Source: Caryophanales bacterium UBA4691 (GTDB lineage Bacteria > Bacillota_I > Bacilli_A > RFN20 > CAG-826). From it: a stretch of DNA of 51,757 nucleotides. Every line of letters begins with the position of its first letter. The first letter of the stretch is position 1. The notes below the pieces were generated by a model that worked only from the letters and a program-made list of their open reading frames with translations, searched no databases and had not been told where the DNA came from. Positions 26,359 through 35,007 of the stretch are shown here, piece after piece. The stretch is taken from assembly GCA_002404865.1 (NCBI GenBank), contig DHKP01000030.1:1-51757 (forward strand). The letters run 5' to 3'. Position numbers and translations under genes: made by a program.

Positions 26359-26379
26359 AAATACTATAACATAGTATTT
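26359..26379. promoter_or_regulatory. Perfect inverted repeat upstream of glgC
   Basis: AAATACTAT-AAC-ATAGTATTT is a 21-bp perfect inverted repeat 34 bp before glgC. On the minus strand it contains TATAGT, a -10-like hexamer, so it may be an operator over the glg promoter. No -35 stands out. A further short inverted repeat, TTTCTTT-ACG-AAAGAAA, lies at 26424-26440. Confidence 0.45.
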
Positions 26380-26494
26380 GTCTAGAAAATACGTTCGAAC
26401 AAACCTTTTCGTCATTTTTTCTATTTCTTTACGAAAGAAAAGCAAAAGCGAACCAACGAAAATGCCCATGCTACATTTTTTATAAAGAATTGTT

Positions 26495-26523
26495 TTGCGC
26501 TCAATATACCGATATGGTATATT
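26495..26523 (+). promoter_or_regulatory. Candidate rpmB promoter with an overlapping inverted repeat
   Basis: TTGCGC (26495-26500), a 17-nt spacer and TATATT (26518-26523). The perfect inverted repeat AATATACC-GATAT-GGTATATT (26503-26523) covers the spacer and -10, so a repressor site is possible. The -35 is weak. Confidence 0.5.
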
Positions 26524-26559
26524 TCTAAGCGCGCTTTTAGCGTTGTAGAGGTAAAAGTT

Positions 26560-26769
26560 ATGTCAAGAGTATGCCCAGTTTCCGGAAAAAAGGCGATGAG
26601 TGGTAACAACCGCAGCCATAGTGTCCGCGCTACGCGCCGCACTTGGAACGTCAATCTTCAAAAGTACAAAGTTGAAATTAACGGCAAGATGGTTGAGGTC
26701 AGAATGTCTGCTCGTGCTTATCGCGCTTTGAACAAGAGCACCAAGAAAACCGTCGAAGAAGCAAAATAA
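26560..26769 (+). CDS. rpmB: 50S ribosomal protein L28
   Basis: Small basic protein of the large ribosomal subunit. The 69 residues start MSRVCPVSGKKAMSGNNRSH and end in a lysine-rich helix, as in bacterial L28. A single Cys5 is present, so this is not the four-cysteine zinc type. AGAGG lies 8 nt before the ATG. As in Bacillus, it is convergent with the prpC-prkC-rpe operon. Confidence 0.96.
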   Translation: MSRVCPVSGKKAMSGNNRSHSVRATRRTWNVNLQKYKVEINGKMVEVRMSARAYRALNKSTKKTVEEAK

Positions 26770-26788
26770 AATATTCTATTTCTAATAG

Positions 26789-26812
26789 AAAAGATGCCTT
26801 CGGGCATCTTTT
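26789..26812. terminator. Bidirectional terminator of rpmB and the rpe operon
   Basis: Stem AAAAGATGCC / GGCATCTTTT with a TTCG tetraloop. T-rich tails on both strands serve rpmB (+) and the membrane-protein gene ending at 26816 (-). Confidence 0.92.
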
Positions 26813-26815
26813 ATT

Positions 26816-27496
26816 TTATCGATTTATCGTAAGAAAATAAAAACCAATTAAAGCGATAGCATCATTAAGAATCCCCAGAAAGAAAAGGGTCCATTCACTA
26901 TATGGAAGAACAAATCTCTTTGGCCTATGATAACTAAGTAAACCATCCTCTCCCACGTTCTTTTCTAATTTTGCCCAGTCTTTAAGTTTGGGATTAATGA
27001 GTAGCAAAGCGGAAATAAGAGCGCCTAAAAAGAGAAAAATGGCGATGATCAAGCTAAGAATATCCCCTAAATTTCGATAAACAGCAGCAAAATAAAAGCC
27101 AGACATCCCACAAAACAGGATTTCTCCAATTCCCGTCACGCAAAATAATGACAGATGTTGCTTTGAAAAAGATAAATCGATATAACTTAAGAAGTATTGC
27201 CCTAGGGGAGCAACAATTCCCGCTAAAGAAAGTCCGACAAAAAAGAGGGTATAATTAATATTAAATTGCTGAATGAAAAATAAGCCAAATAGCCCTGGTA
27301 AGATTCCAGTCAGTAAGGCCAATGCTTCTAATATCCTCAATGGGTAGTACCACTTGCTCTCTTTAGAAGGAAATAGTTCATAAGAAAAATAGGAGCGAAA
27401 CGAAAAGTCCTCTTTCCTCTTTTGAGCTAAAGCTAAAAAGAGAAAACAAGTTGGCAACAAAATCGTAAGTAATAAGAAAATAATGAAAAACGTCAT
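26816..27496 (-). CDS. Polytopic membrane protein of unknown function
   Basis: 226 residues with about six membrane helices (near 1-23, 54-76, 80-104, 113-135, 143-167 and 203-223). No family signature is recognised and there are no conserved charged residues inside the helices that suggest a transporter. It overlaps rpe by 4 nt (ATGA), so it is co-translated as the last gene of the core operon. In Bacillus this position holds thiN, which it does not resemble. Confidence 0.75.
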   Translation of the reverse strand: MTFFIIFLLLTILLPTCFLFLALAQKRKEDFSFRSYFSYELFPSKESKWYYPLRILEALALLTGILPGLFGLFFIQQFNINYTLFFVGLSLAGIVAPLGQYFLSYIDLSFSKQHLSLFCVTGIGEILFCGMSGFYFAAVYRNLGDILSLIIAIFLFLGALISALLLINPKLKDWAKLEKNVGEDGLLSYHRPKRFVLPYSEWTLFFLGILNDAIALIGFYFLTINR

Positions 27497-28179
27497 TCTT
27501 TTCCCTCCAAAAGGGCAAATCGTTTTGCGAAGTCATTATGTCCATATAAATAAGAACCCGCCACAAGAAGTTCAGCTCCTTTTGCGACTGCGCTTTTGGC
27601 TGTTTTCTCATTAACCCCCCCATCGATTTCTAAAATCGGAGGATTAGATAAACGATTGAGCTCTTTTCTTAATTGTGAAATTCTTTCTAGTCCATGCGGA
27701 TCAAATGGTTGCCCTCCTTTTCCTGGATGAACCGTCATAAGAAGAATCAAATCAAACGAAGATAAATAGGGGTAAATGGTTTCTAAAGGAGTTTCAGGAT
27801 TGATCGCAAGTCCCGCAAAGGCGTGATTATTTTTAATAATAGAGGCTCCGCACAGCACTTCTTCTTTGTTATTCGTCGCTTCAATATGAAAAGTTACAAT
27901 ATTTGATACTAAGGAATAATCATTAAGGACATCAAGAGGGTTAATGACCATCAAATGAGTGTCTTTTAAAAAAGGATGGCCTAAACGAGGATCGCGAATT
28001 TTTCTAGAAACATCGATTCCAAAAGAAGTATTGGAGACAAATTTCCCATCCATGACATCGATATGAATAAAATAAGCGCCCGCCTTGGCAGCTTTATAAA
28101 CCTCTTCTTCAAGATGATTCTTATCTGCCGATAATAAAGAAGGGTTGCCTTTCGGATAAGAAAAATCGCGCAAATTCAT
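27493..28179 (-). CDS. rpe: Ribulose-phosphate 3-epimerase
   Basis: Interconverts ribulose-5-phosphate and xylulose-5-phosphate in the pentose phosphate pathway. The 228-residue TIM barrel has NPSLLSAD near the N-terminus, the metal-site HIDVMDGKFV, MTVHPGKGGQPFD and the phosphate-binding EIDGGVNEKTA and LVAGSYLYG. Its ATG overlaps the prkC stop (TAATG). In Bacillus rsgA (cpgA) lies between prkC and rpe; here it is absent from that position. Confidence 0.96.
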   Translation of the reverse strand: MNLRDFSYPKGNPSLLSADKNHLEEEVYKAAKAGAYFIHIDVMDGKFVSNTSFGIDVSRKIRDPRLGHPFLKDTHLMVINPLDVLNDYSLVSNIVTFHIEATNNKEEVLCGASIIKNNHAFAGLAINPETPLETIYPYLSSFDLILLMTVHPGKGGQPFDPHGLERISQLRKELNRLSNPPILEIDGGVNEKTAKSAVAKGAELLVAGSYLYGHNDFAKRFALLEGKE

Positions 28180-29057
28180 TATTTAAAACCAAAGAGCCAA
28201 GAAAAAAAGCCCTTCCTTTCCTTAAATTTTTTTCCATTTTTCATCGCTTCAAGAATTGCATCATGCATCTCTTTAGAACTTTGAAAACGCTCTTCTTTCC
28301 TCTTTCGACACGCCTTGATGATGATTTTATCTAAGGCTCTAGGGACGCTAGAAAGTGCAAGACTAGGCTCAGGAAGATGATTTTTGATTTGTTTAATTGC
28401 GATTTCTTCCGGATTGTTTCCGTCAAAAGGGACTTTTCCGACAAGAATCTCATAAAAGACAATACCCATGGAATAAATATCGCTAAGCGGAGTGCTAAGT
28501 TGCCCAATTAAAACTTCTGGGGCACAGTAATAAACGGTCCCACTGATTGCATCGCCCTTTGCCTTTTCGCCAATTTCAGAACTAATCCCAAAATCGCTGA
28601 TTTTAATCGACCCATCGCTTAAATAAAAAAGATTGTCGGGCTTAATGTCGCGATGGACAATGCCGTGTTCATGGATGTATTGTACGCCTTCCGTGAGCTG
28701 AAGCATAACTTCGCAAGCTTCTAACGTAGAAAGATGGTGCACGCTTGAAAAATTTAGGCGATCACGCAATGTCTCACCGCGCACATATTCATTAACCATA
28801 TAGGGCCTACCATCAATCGTCCCTTGCCCATACACCTTAACGACATAAGGACTATTTAAGCTAGCGACCGCAATGCATTCACGTTGAAAACGAGCGATGT
28901 TCCTCACGTCCTTCATCATCTCTAAACGCATGATTTTAATCGCGACAGTTTTGCGCGTTATAACATCATAAGCTTCATATACATCAGCCATTCCGCCATG
29001 AGCGATGGGGTTAACGATGTGATAGCGTTCATCGATTCTATCTCCACGTCCAATCAT
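28179..29057 (-). CDS. prkC: Serine/threonine protein kinase (PrkC-like, kinase domain only)
   Basis: Hanks-type kinase. The start at 29057 gives 292 residues and an ATGA overlap with prpC; a TTG 18 nt earlier is less likely. Glycine loop AHGGMADVYEA (19-29), ATP lysine K41 in AIKIM, HRDIKPDN (135-142) and DFG (155-157) are all intact, so it should be active. After the kinase domain only about 25 residues remain (FKERKGFFSWLFGFK), with no clear transmembrane segment and none of the PASTA repeats that sense peptidoglycan in typical PrkC. It is expected to be cytosolic or weakly membrane-associated. The phosphatase partner is the next gene upstream. Confidence 0.93.
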   Translation of the reverse strand: MIGRGDRIDERYHIVNPIAHGGMADVYEAYDVITRKTVAIKIMRLEMMKDVRNIARFQRECIAVASLNSPYVVKVYGQGTIDGRPYMVNEYVRGETLRDRLNFSSVHHLSTLEACEVMLQLTEGVQYIHEHGIVHRDIKPDNLFYLSDGSIKISDFGISSEIGEKAKGDAISGTVYYCAPEVLIGQLSTPLSDIYSMGIVFYEILVGKVPFDGNNPEEIAIKQIKNHLPEPSLALSSVPRALDKIIIKACRKRKEERFQSSKEMHDAILEAMKNGKKFKERKGFFSWLFGFK

Positions 29058-29809
29058 TCTTTTATCGTCTCCCAATAAGCAATCCCTTCATTATCACTTC
29101 CGCCCGATGCGTTAGCCTCAGCGATCAAACTGACGACCTTTTGGTCAGCCCGTTCATTCGTGGAGATAATGCCGTGTATCGTACTGGCAGGGATTTGGTT
29201 ATAAAGCCCATCCGAGCATAGGAGAATGGATTCCCCGTGATATTCAAAAAAAGAAAAAGTTAAAGATACGGAAGGATAGATTCCTAACGCGTTCATAAGC
29301 ACGTGGCGGTCAGGGTGAGATAAAGCTTCTTCTGAAGTGATTTTTCCTGTAGAAACTAGATATTGCACATAAGTTTGGTCTATTGTGATTTGCTTTAAAG
29401 AAGTTCCATCATCTAGATACGCTCTAGAATCGCCGATATTAGCGACCATAAGACGATTATTGGAAAGCAAGGCCATAACGAGCGTTGTACCCATCCCTTT
29501 ATATAAAGGATTCGCATCCGCCATTTCAAAAATCTTTGCATTGGTCTCCTTAATTACTTTAGAGGCCCACCATTCGTCTTGCTTTCGGAAAAAAGACTTC
29601 TTCTTCTTTCGAAAGGCTTTTGTGATGCAATTGATAGCGGTTTTGCTCGCTAAATCGCCTTTATTCGCGCCACCCATTCCATCGCATACGATGAGTAATA
29701 CCTCGCCATCTTCATTAAGAAGCACCATAGCTTGGTCTTCGTTGTTTGTACGAGTTCTGCCGACATCCGTCTGATAAGCATATGTACCAAAGAATTGCTC
29801 TTTTTTCAT
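29054..29809 (-). CDS. prpC: PP2C-family protein phosphatase
   Basis: Metal-dependent Ser/Thr phosphatase that reverses PrkC phosphorylation. The start at 29809 (251 residues, MKKEQFFGTYAYQTDVG) has GGGG 7 nt upstream and overlaps the rlmN stop as ATGA. PPM motifs are present: NNEDQ (22-26), CDGMGG (42-47), GDSRAYL, ALGIYPSV and LLCSDGLYNQ. It overlaps prkC by 4 nt, a standard kinase-phosphatase pair. Confidence 0.96.
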   Translation of the reverse strand: MKKEQFFGTYAYQTDVGRTRTNNEDQAMVLLNEDGEVLLIVCDGMGGANKGDLASKTAINCITKAFRKKKKSFFRKQDEWWASKVIKETNAKIFEMADANPLYKGMGTTLVMALLSNNRLMVANIGDSRAYLDDGTSLKQITIDQTYVQYLVSTGKITSEEALSHPDRHVLMNALGIYPSVSLTFSFFEYHGESILLCSDGLYNQIPASTIHGIISTNERADQKVVSLIAEANASGGSDNEGIAYWETIKE

Positions 29810-30849
29810 TTTTTTGCCCCTTGATACTTTACGCGAAGTTGGCCACAAGCAGCATCAATATCCGTGCCGAATTCCTTTCGAATCGTGCAATTGATGCCTC
29901 TTTTGCGAAGTTCATCATTAAACGCACGAATCGTTTTTTCGCTAGATCTTTCAAAAGGTTTTTCTTTGACGGGATTATAAGGGATAAGATTGACGTAAGC
30001 TAAAGTACCACGAATTAAATCGCTTAATTCATCAGCGCATTCTTTCGAATCGTTAATTCCTTTTAGAAGAATGTATTCAAAAGTGACACGTCTACCACCC
30101 TTCTCTTCATAATAATGAACAGCATCCATAAGATCTTTTAAAGAATAATGATTAGCAATCGGCATGATTTTTTTGCGGATTTCATCGTTAGGAGCGTGAA
30201 GAGAAATAGCTAAATTGATTTGGATTCCTTCTTCAGCATACTTACGAATTCCAGGCACTAAGCCGCAGGTGCTGACGGTAATATGGCGGGCTCCTATCGC
30301 AAGTCCTTTAGCTTCGTTGCAAATATGAACGAAAGAAAGAACGTTATCGTAATTATCAAAAGGTTCGCCGGTCCCCATAACAACAATATGGGTGACATTT
30401 TGTCCTTCTTCTGTAAGGATTTTGTTGATAGAAAGAATTTCTCCCATCATTTCCGCGCTTGTGAGATTTCTTTCTTTTCTTAATAAGCCTGAAGCGCAAA
30501 AAGCGCACCCCATCGAGCAGCCGACTTCGCTAGAAACGCAAACGACGTTTCCATAGTCATAACGCATCAAAACGGTTTCCACCTTGGCGCCGTCTCCCAT
30601 TTCCAGCAAGAGTTTAATAGTCCCATCGCTCGAATCTTGACGTTTAAAAATAGAAGGAAGGGTGAGGCAGTATTCCCTTTTCAAAACTTCCCGAAAGGAT
30701 TTGGAGATATCGGTCATTTGGTCAAAATCATAGACTTTTTTGGCATAAATCCATTGGTAAAGCTGAATGGCCCGATATGGTTTTTCCCCAAGGGAAACCA
30801 TTTCCTCTTGTAGCGCCTTTAATGTATATCCAAGTAAATTCTTTGCCAT
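29806..30849 (-). CDS. rlmN: 23S rRNA (adenine2503-C2)-methyltransferase, radical SAM
   Basis: Methylates A2503 of 23S rRNA (and A37 of some tRNAs). The 347-residue protein has the radical-SAM cluster C111-x3-C115-x2-C118 in EVGCSMGCAFCASG, the GTGEP motif, and C335 in DIDAACGQL, the cysteine methylated during catalysis. It starts 3 nt after the rsmB-like gene without a clear ribosome-binding site, which suggests reinitiation. Confidence 0.97.
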   Translation of the reverse strand: MAKNLLGYTLKALQEEMVSLGEKPYRAIQLYQWIYAKKVYDFDQMTDISKSFREVLKREYCLTLPSIFKRQDSSDGTIKLLLEMGDGAKVETVLMRYDYGNVVCVSSEVGCSMGCAFCASGLLRKERNLTSAEMMGEILSINKILTEEGQNVTHIVVMGTGEPFDNYDNVLSFVHICNEAKGLAIGARHITVSTCGLVPGIRKYAEEGIQINLAISLHAPNDEIRKKIMPIANHYSLKDLMDAVHYYEEKGGRRVTFEYILLKGINDSKECADELSDLIRGTLAYVNLIPYNPVKEKPFERSSEKTIRAFNDELRKRGINCTIRKEFGTDIDAACGQLRVKYQGAKK

Positions 30850-30852
30850 AAG

Positions 30853-32184
30853 CTATTTGGCGGAAGCGCCTATAGAAGACTCGATAGCAGCATTATTATT
30901 CACAAAAACAGGAGAAACTGTGGCAGGATCTTTCACTAAAGAACTGTCTTTTTCCAAAACGCAATAATAAAGAGCGGTGTCAAGTTCTTCAAACGGAAAT
31001 TCTTGCTTTTCTTCTATGATATGGAATTCTTTGTGATTGAGGAGGAATTCGTTAATCGTATTGTGGCCTTCTTTTTTGGAAATGGTATAAACCATATAAA
31101 TGAGCTTTCCTTTTTCCGCCACGTATTTGCTTGTGCCTTCAAGAGTATCTTTTTCTTGTTGGAATAAAGCATCCATCGAATCTTTCTTGAAATGAAGGAG
31201 ATAATCAGGATAGTCACGAATGAGATCGAAATTAGAACTGTTCGGAGCGGCAATTACCAAATCGATTGGGCGAGAGATTGCTGCTTCCATTTTTAGAGGA
31301 TCGGCGGCAAAGAAATTGACGTTTTTTAAATTCAAAGACTTAATCATCTTCGTGATATCTAAATATGGTTCGAGAGCAGGTACGCCAAGATTGATTCCAA
31401 CACTAGAACCATAATGTTCGATAACTTCTTTTAATAAGGAGGAATCCTTGTTTGCGTTATAAACAAGAATTTCACTAGGCTCACATATGTGATAACGGTC
31501 AAGAAGTTCTTTTGTCGCGATCTTCTCTAAGAAAATCTTTCCTTCTCTCATTTCAGGAAGCTTGCGAAGAGGAGTTTTCCCCGTATAGGAAAGAATGCCC
31601 TCGACAGGGGTTTTATGAAAATCAGGATTACGATTCAATAATTCTTCTACGGAAAGAACATTGCGAACGCGAACCGTATTTACAAGTGGGCGGCTATTCT
31701 TTTTCAAAATCTTATAAGTGACCCCATACCCATAGTGTTCCCAGATTTTAAGAACCCACTCTGGCGTATTGTAGCGAAGCGTTAAATAGCGATTACTGCT
31801 TTTTGGTAGCGTTTCAGGGATAAAAGCATTTGTTTCTTCCGCTTTTTTGACAAGAGGTTCGACAAGAGCGTATTTTTCTTCCCCTAATCTCTTTTTTAGC
31901 GCCTCAATAACGCTTTCCTTCGTGTAACGTTTAACAAAATAAAGAGCACCTAAAGAAAGCGACAAGAAGCGTTTTTCCTCGCTAGAAAGGCCTTCGATTG
32001 GTTTCGTTAAGAATTCAAAAAGAAGGGAATGACGAAGTTCGCATCCTACTAGAGTCGCGACATCTTTCCTTAGTGGACGCTTTTCTAGGTCGCTTTGAAA
32101 GACTTTTCGCAATGCTTCATTGAATGAGGTGTCATTATCAAGGATATCATTCAAAATTATGATGGACAAATCTAATTCTTCCAT
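30853..32184 (-). CDS. RsmB-like protein with degenerate methyltransferase domain
   Basis: In the Bacillus gene order this is the rsmB slot (16S rRNA m5C967 methyltransferase), and 443 residues is the right length. An N-terminal NusB-like helical domain (about 1-125) and the RYNTPEWVLKIWEHYG signature (137-152) support homology. The catalytic parts are lost. Motif IV, normally APCSG, reads APNSS (N315). Motif VI, normally YSTCT, reads YMVYT (Y366). The SAM loop, normally D-x-C-A-A-P-G-G-K-T, reads VYNANKDSS (241-249). I infer a catalytically dead RNA-binding protein. A strong AGGAGAG precedes the ATG and the frame is intact, so it is not an obvious pseudogene. Confidence 0.8.
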   Translation of the reverse strand: MEELDLSIIILNDILDNDTSFNEALRKVFQSDLEKRPLRKDVATLVGCELRHSLLFEFLTKPIEGLSSEEKRFLSLSLGALYFVKRYTKESVIEALKKRLGEEKYALVEPLVKKAEETNAFIPETLPKSSNRYLTLRYNTPEWVLKIWEHYGYGVTYKILKKNSRPLVNTVRVRNVLSVEELLNRNPDFHKTPVEGILSYTGKTPLRKLPEMREGKIFLEKIATKELLDRYHICEPSEILVYNANKDSSLLKEVIEHYGSSVGINLGVPALEPYLDITKMIKSLNLKNVNFFAADPLKMEAAISRPIDLVIAAPNSSNFDLIRDYPDYLLHFKKDSMDALFQQEKDTLEGTSKYVAEKGKLIYMVYTISKKEGHNTINEFLLNHKEFHIIEEKQEFPFEELDTALYYCVLEKDSSLVKDPATVSPVFVNNNAAIESSIGASAK

Positions 32185-32207
32185 AGTTATCTCTCCTTAA
32201 TCTTCTT

Positions 32208-32720
32208 CTATTTATGATTATCTTTAAGCTTTTCTTCAAAACCTTCAAAAACATTTCCTAAATAGATATCATCAGGATTATTGATATCAAGGTCGGATCT
32301 ATCGCGAGGATTTGCTTCGCCATTTTCATCTTCTTCCTCTTCTTCGCAATCGCTACCGGTACTCACAACGTTGCTCTCCGTAATGTAACGAGGATATTCT
32401 TCGTTAATTTTTTCATACGCGTTTTCTTCTTCGTAATAAGAGAAAACAACTTGGACATGAATAGAAAATTCGCTGAATGTCTTTAGCAAATAATCGGCTA
32501 CATTTTGCTCAACGATGCGATATTTGCATTCCGCTAAAACGCGAATTTCAACATTCCAGCTCGTTTGTTCCACGCCATTATGAAAAATCATAGAAGACGG
32601 TGCATAGAAATTAATTTCGTCGGAATCGGTCTCGAAAAGTTCAGCGAGATTGGCGGTGTGCTCTTTGCTATAGTGACCAACAACAAACTGATCCAAACCC
32701 AATACAGAAATAGTAATCAT
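32208..32720 (-). CDS. DUF1904-like small protein with acidic tail
   Basis: 170 residues. The first 100 (MITISVLG, then SKEHTANLAELFETDSDEINFY, FHNGVEQTSWNVEIRVLAE and YRIVEQNVADYL) have the spacing of DUF1904 proteins, which adopt a tautomerase-like fold; this is recognised by eye and not certain. The last 50 residues are strongly acidic (for example CEEEEEDENGE) and are probably disordered. It lies between priA and rsmB, where def and fmt are found in Bacillus. GGATGG lies 9 nt before the ATG. Function unknown. Confidence 0.6.
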   Translation of the reverse strand: MITISVLGLDQFVVGHYSKEHTANLAELFETDSDEINFYAPSSMIFHNGVEQTSWNVEIRVLAECKYRIVEQNVADYLLKTFSEFSIHVQVVFSYYEEENAYEKINEEYPRYITESNVVSTGSDCEEEEEDENGEANPRDRSDLDINNPDDIYLGNVFEGFEEKLKDNHK

Positions 32721-32803
32721 CTAATAATCCATCCTACCGGAAAAGTATATCACACGCGCACACGCATAGAAAGACGAACGAAATATAACTTTTCAAACCA
32801 AAA

Positions 32804-34999
32804 TTAATAATCCAAAGGATCAACATTAATGGAAATATCTACATTAGATAAGCCACTGTATCGCCTCACCATATCCTGAAGATAAGCGCGTAACGATTCT
32901 CCTTGTTTGTATTTAATAAGGAGCACTCTACTATAGCGACCTGCGTTAAGGGAATAATATGGGCAAAGCGGACCGACAAAAGACACGGAAGGGAAATTTT
33001 GAATTTTTAATTCTCTTAGGAAATCGTTTGATGCCTGAACGCATTTTTCTTCATTTTTAGATAAAAACTCAAGCAAAATCAGATACACGTATGGCGGATA
33101 TTGCTGGATTTTTCTTTCTTGCATTTCTTTCCGAAAAAAAGATTCGTAATCCTGTTTCGCCCCATAGACAATCGCGTAATGAGAAGGGTTAAAAGTCTGA
33201 ATCATCGCTTCCCCTGTATCAATGCTTCTACCACTTCTGCCCACGGCTTGGGCAATGAGCTCAAACGTTCTTTCCGCGGCGCGATATGTTGGTAATGATA
33301 AGCCGATATCGGCTAAAACAACCCCAGCTAAAGTCACTTTCGGAAAATCATGACCCTTAGCAATCATTTGTGTGCCGACTAAAATATCAAATTCGTGGTT
33401 TTTAAAACTCGCAAGGATTTTTTCAACGTTTTTGCTTACTTTTCCAACGTCGCTATCAAGACGAGCGACTCGCGCATCGGGAAAGATGTCGTTTAGTTCT
33501 TTAACTACTCTCTCTGTGCCGTAGCCCGTTCGCATTAAGCGAGTCGATCCGCATTCTGGGCAAACTTTCGGGAAGCGTTCGACATATCCGCAATGATGAC
33601 ACTTAAGCATGTCATCTTCGGTGTGATAAGTTAAATTTCCACCGCAATTAGGGCAAGTGAAAATCTTCCCGCAGCTAGCGCACATGATATTCGTCCAATA
33701 TCCCCGACGATTAATCAGCAATATCGTCTGTTCTTGTTTTCCGAGTTTTTCACGAATCTTTTCTAATAAGGGTTTACTTAATTTTTGACTGGTTTTTTCA
33801 AAATTATGTCGGTCCGTCAAATCGATTATTGTCGTATGTGGCAGCCCTTTTTCGTTAATTCGATGAGGGAGCCTAGCTAAACCATATACCCCTTTCATCG
33901 CTCTTGCTTTTGTCTCTAAAGACGGAGTTGCGCTTCCTAAAACAACTTTTGCTCCGGTGAGATCCCCTCGAAAAATCGCCACTTCTCTAGCATGATAAAA
34001 AGGGGCGTTATCTTGTTTATAAGATTCTACGTGTTCCTCATCCAAAATAATAAGGCCTATGTTATTAAGAGGGGCAAAGACCGCGCTTCTAGCACCGACG
34101 ACAATCGAAGCGTCGCCGCGCTTAATTCTACGATACTCGTCATAACGTTCCGCTTGGGTCAATTCGCTATGAAGAATAGCTACTTTTTGCCCAAAGCGTC
34201 TCGAAAAATATTCCACCATGACTGGCGTTAAATTGATTTCGGGCACAAGCATCAAAACGGTTTTCCCTTCACATAGAATCTTTTCGCTTAAGCGCAAATA
34301 AACTTCCGTTTTCCCTGAACCAGTAACACCTTGCAGCAATACAACACGCTTTTCATTCGAAAGAATATCGCAATACGCCTTATTTTGTTCGATGGTCATC
34401 TCATGAGGGACTTCTTTCTCCTCTTCTTTGATGTGAAAGCGTTCTCTTTCTTTTAAAATGATTTTTACGCGGTTTTTTACGATTAATTTTTCTAAAATCG
34501 CGGTAGAACCGGCTTCTTTTTTTAAAATTGGTCCATTTTTAGCAATAAGGCGCAGGGTTTCGATTTGTTTATCGGTTAAATCACTTTCGTCGCTCGAAAT
34601 AAGTTCAACCCACTTTTCATAGGCGATTTTAGGGCCTTTTAATGTCGACATTTTGGGAGACAAAGAAAGCGGAAGCATAGCCTGAAGCACACTGATTAAA
34701 GGGGATAAGTAATAAGATGATATTTTATGGGCGAGTTCCATCAATTCGTCATTGAGCAGTGGTTCTTCATCAATTACGCGATCGATGAACTTGAATGAAT
34801 ATCCATTTTCTTCCTTCAATTCTTCGGGCGTTTTCGTTGTTACTCGACTCGACATGACAAACCCAATAACGGGTCTTCCATTAAAATTAATGAGAACGCG
34901 AAAACGGGGACCGACATTCCTAGAGCCATCATACAAATAGGTGAAGGTTCGATCTAGGGATTGAGAACCATATTGAGTCAAAACTTCTAGAATTTGCAT
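32804..34999 (-). CDS. priA: Primosomal replication restart helicase PriA
   Basis: 3'-5' DNA helicase that reloads the replisome at stalled forks. The 731-residue protein has Walker A GVTGSGKT (224-231), the Walker B DEEH (320-323), and the zinc-binding region with four CxxC pairs (CASC, CPNC, CHHC and CPEC) in the order of the family. Helicase motif V/VI (GTQMIAKGHDFPKVTLAG, QAVGRSGR) is intact. It lies 8 nt after gmk without a Shine-Dalgarno sequence; TATAAT (35007-35012) lies 7 nt upstream. In Bacillus rpoZ and coaBC would lie between gmk and priA; they do not here. Confidence 0.97.
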   Translation of the reverse strand: MQILEVLTQYGSQSLDRTFTYLYDGSRNVGPRFRVLINFNGRPVIGFVMSSRVTTKTPEELKEENGYSFKFIDRVIDEEPLLNDELMELAHKISSYYLSPLISVLQAMLPLSLSPKMSTLKGPKIAYEKWVELISSDESDLTDKQIETLRLIAKNGPILKKEAGSTAILEKLIVKNRVKIILKERERFHIKEEEKEVPHEMTIEQNKAYCDILSNEKRVVLLQGVTGSGKTEVYLRLSEKILCEGKTVLMLVPEINLTPVMVEYFSRRFGQKVAILHSELTQAERYDEYRRIKRGDASIVVGARSAVFAPLNNIGLIILDEEHVESYKQDNAPFYHAREVAIFRGDLTGAKVVLGSATPSLETKARAMKGVYGLARLPHRINEKGLPHTTIIDLTDRHNFEKTSQKLSKPLLEKIREKLGKQEQTILLINRRGYWTNIMCASCGKIFTCPNCGGNLTYHTEDDMLKCHHCGYVERFPKVCPECGSTRLMRTGYGTERVVKELNDIFPDARVARLDSDVGKVSKNVEKILASFKNHEFDILVGTQMIAKGHDFPKVTLAGVVLADIGLSLPTYRAAERTFELIAQAVGRSGRSIDTGEAMIQTFNPSHYAIVYGAKQDYESFFRKEMQERKIQQYPPYVYLILLEFLSKNEEKCVQASNDFLRELKIQNFPSVSFVGPLCPYYSLNAGRYSRVLLIKYKQGESLRAYLQDMVRRYSGLSNVDISINVDPLDY

Positions 35000-35007
35000 C
35001 TAGAAAA

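Noticed and set aside
26390..26400. GTTCGAAC resembling a tRNA T-loop
   Set aside because: No acceptor, anticodon or D-arm pairing can be found around it.
3055..30849. Reassignment of TGA to tryptophan, given the Mollicute-like features
   Set aside because: TGA ends prpC, rlmN, glgD, rpe and the 14192 membrane-protein gene at sensible family C-termini, and Trp is TGG in conserved proteins.
30853..32184. The rsmB-like gene as a frame-shifted pseudogene
   Set aside because: The frame is intact over 443 codons with a good ribosome-binding site and family length; only the catalytic motifs have changed.
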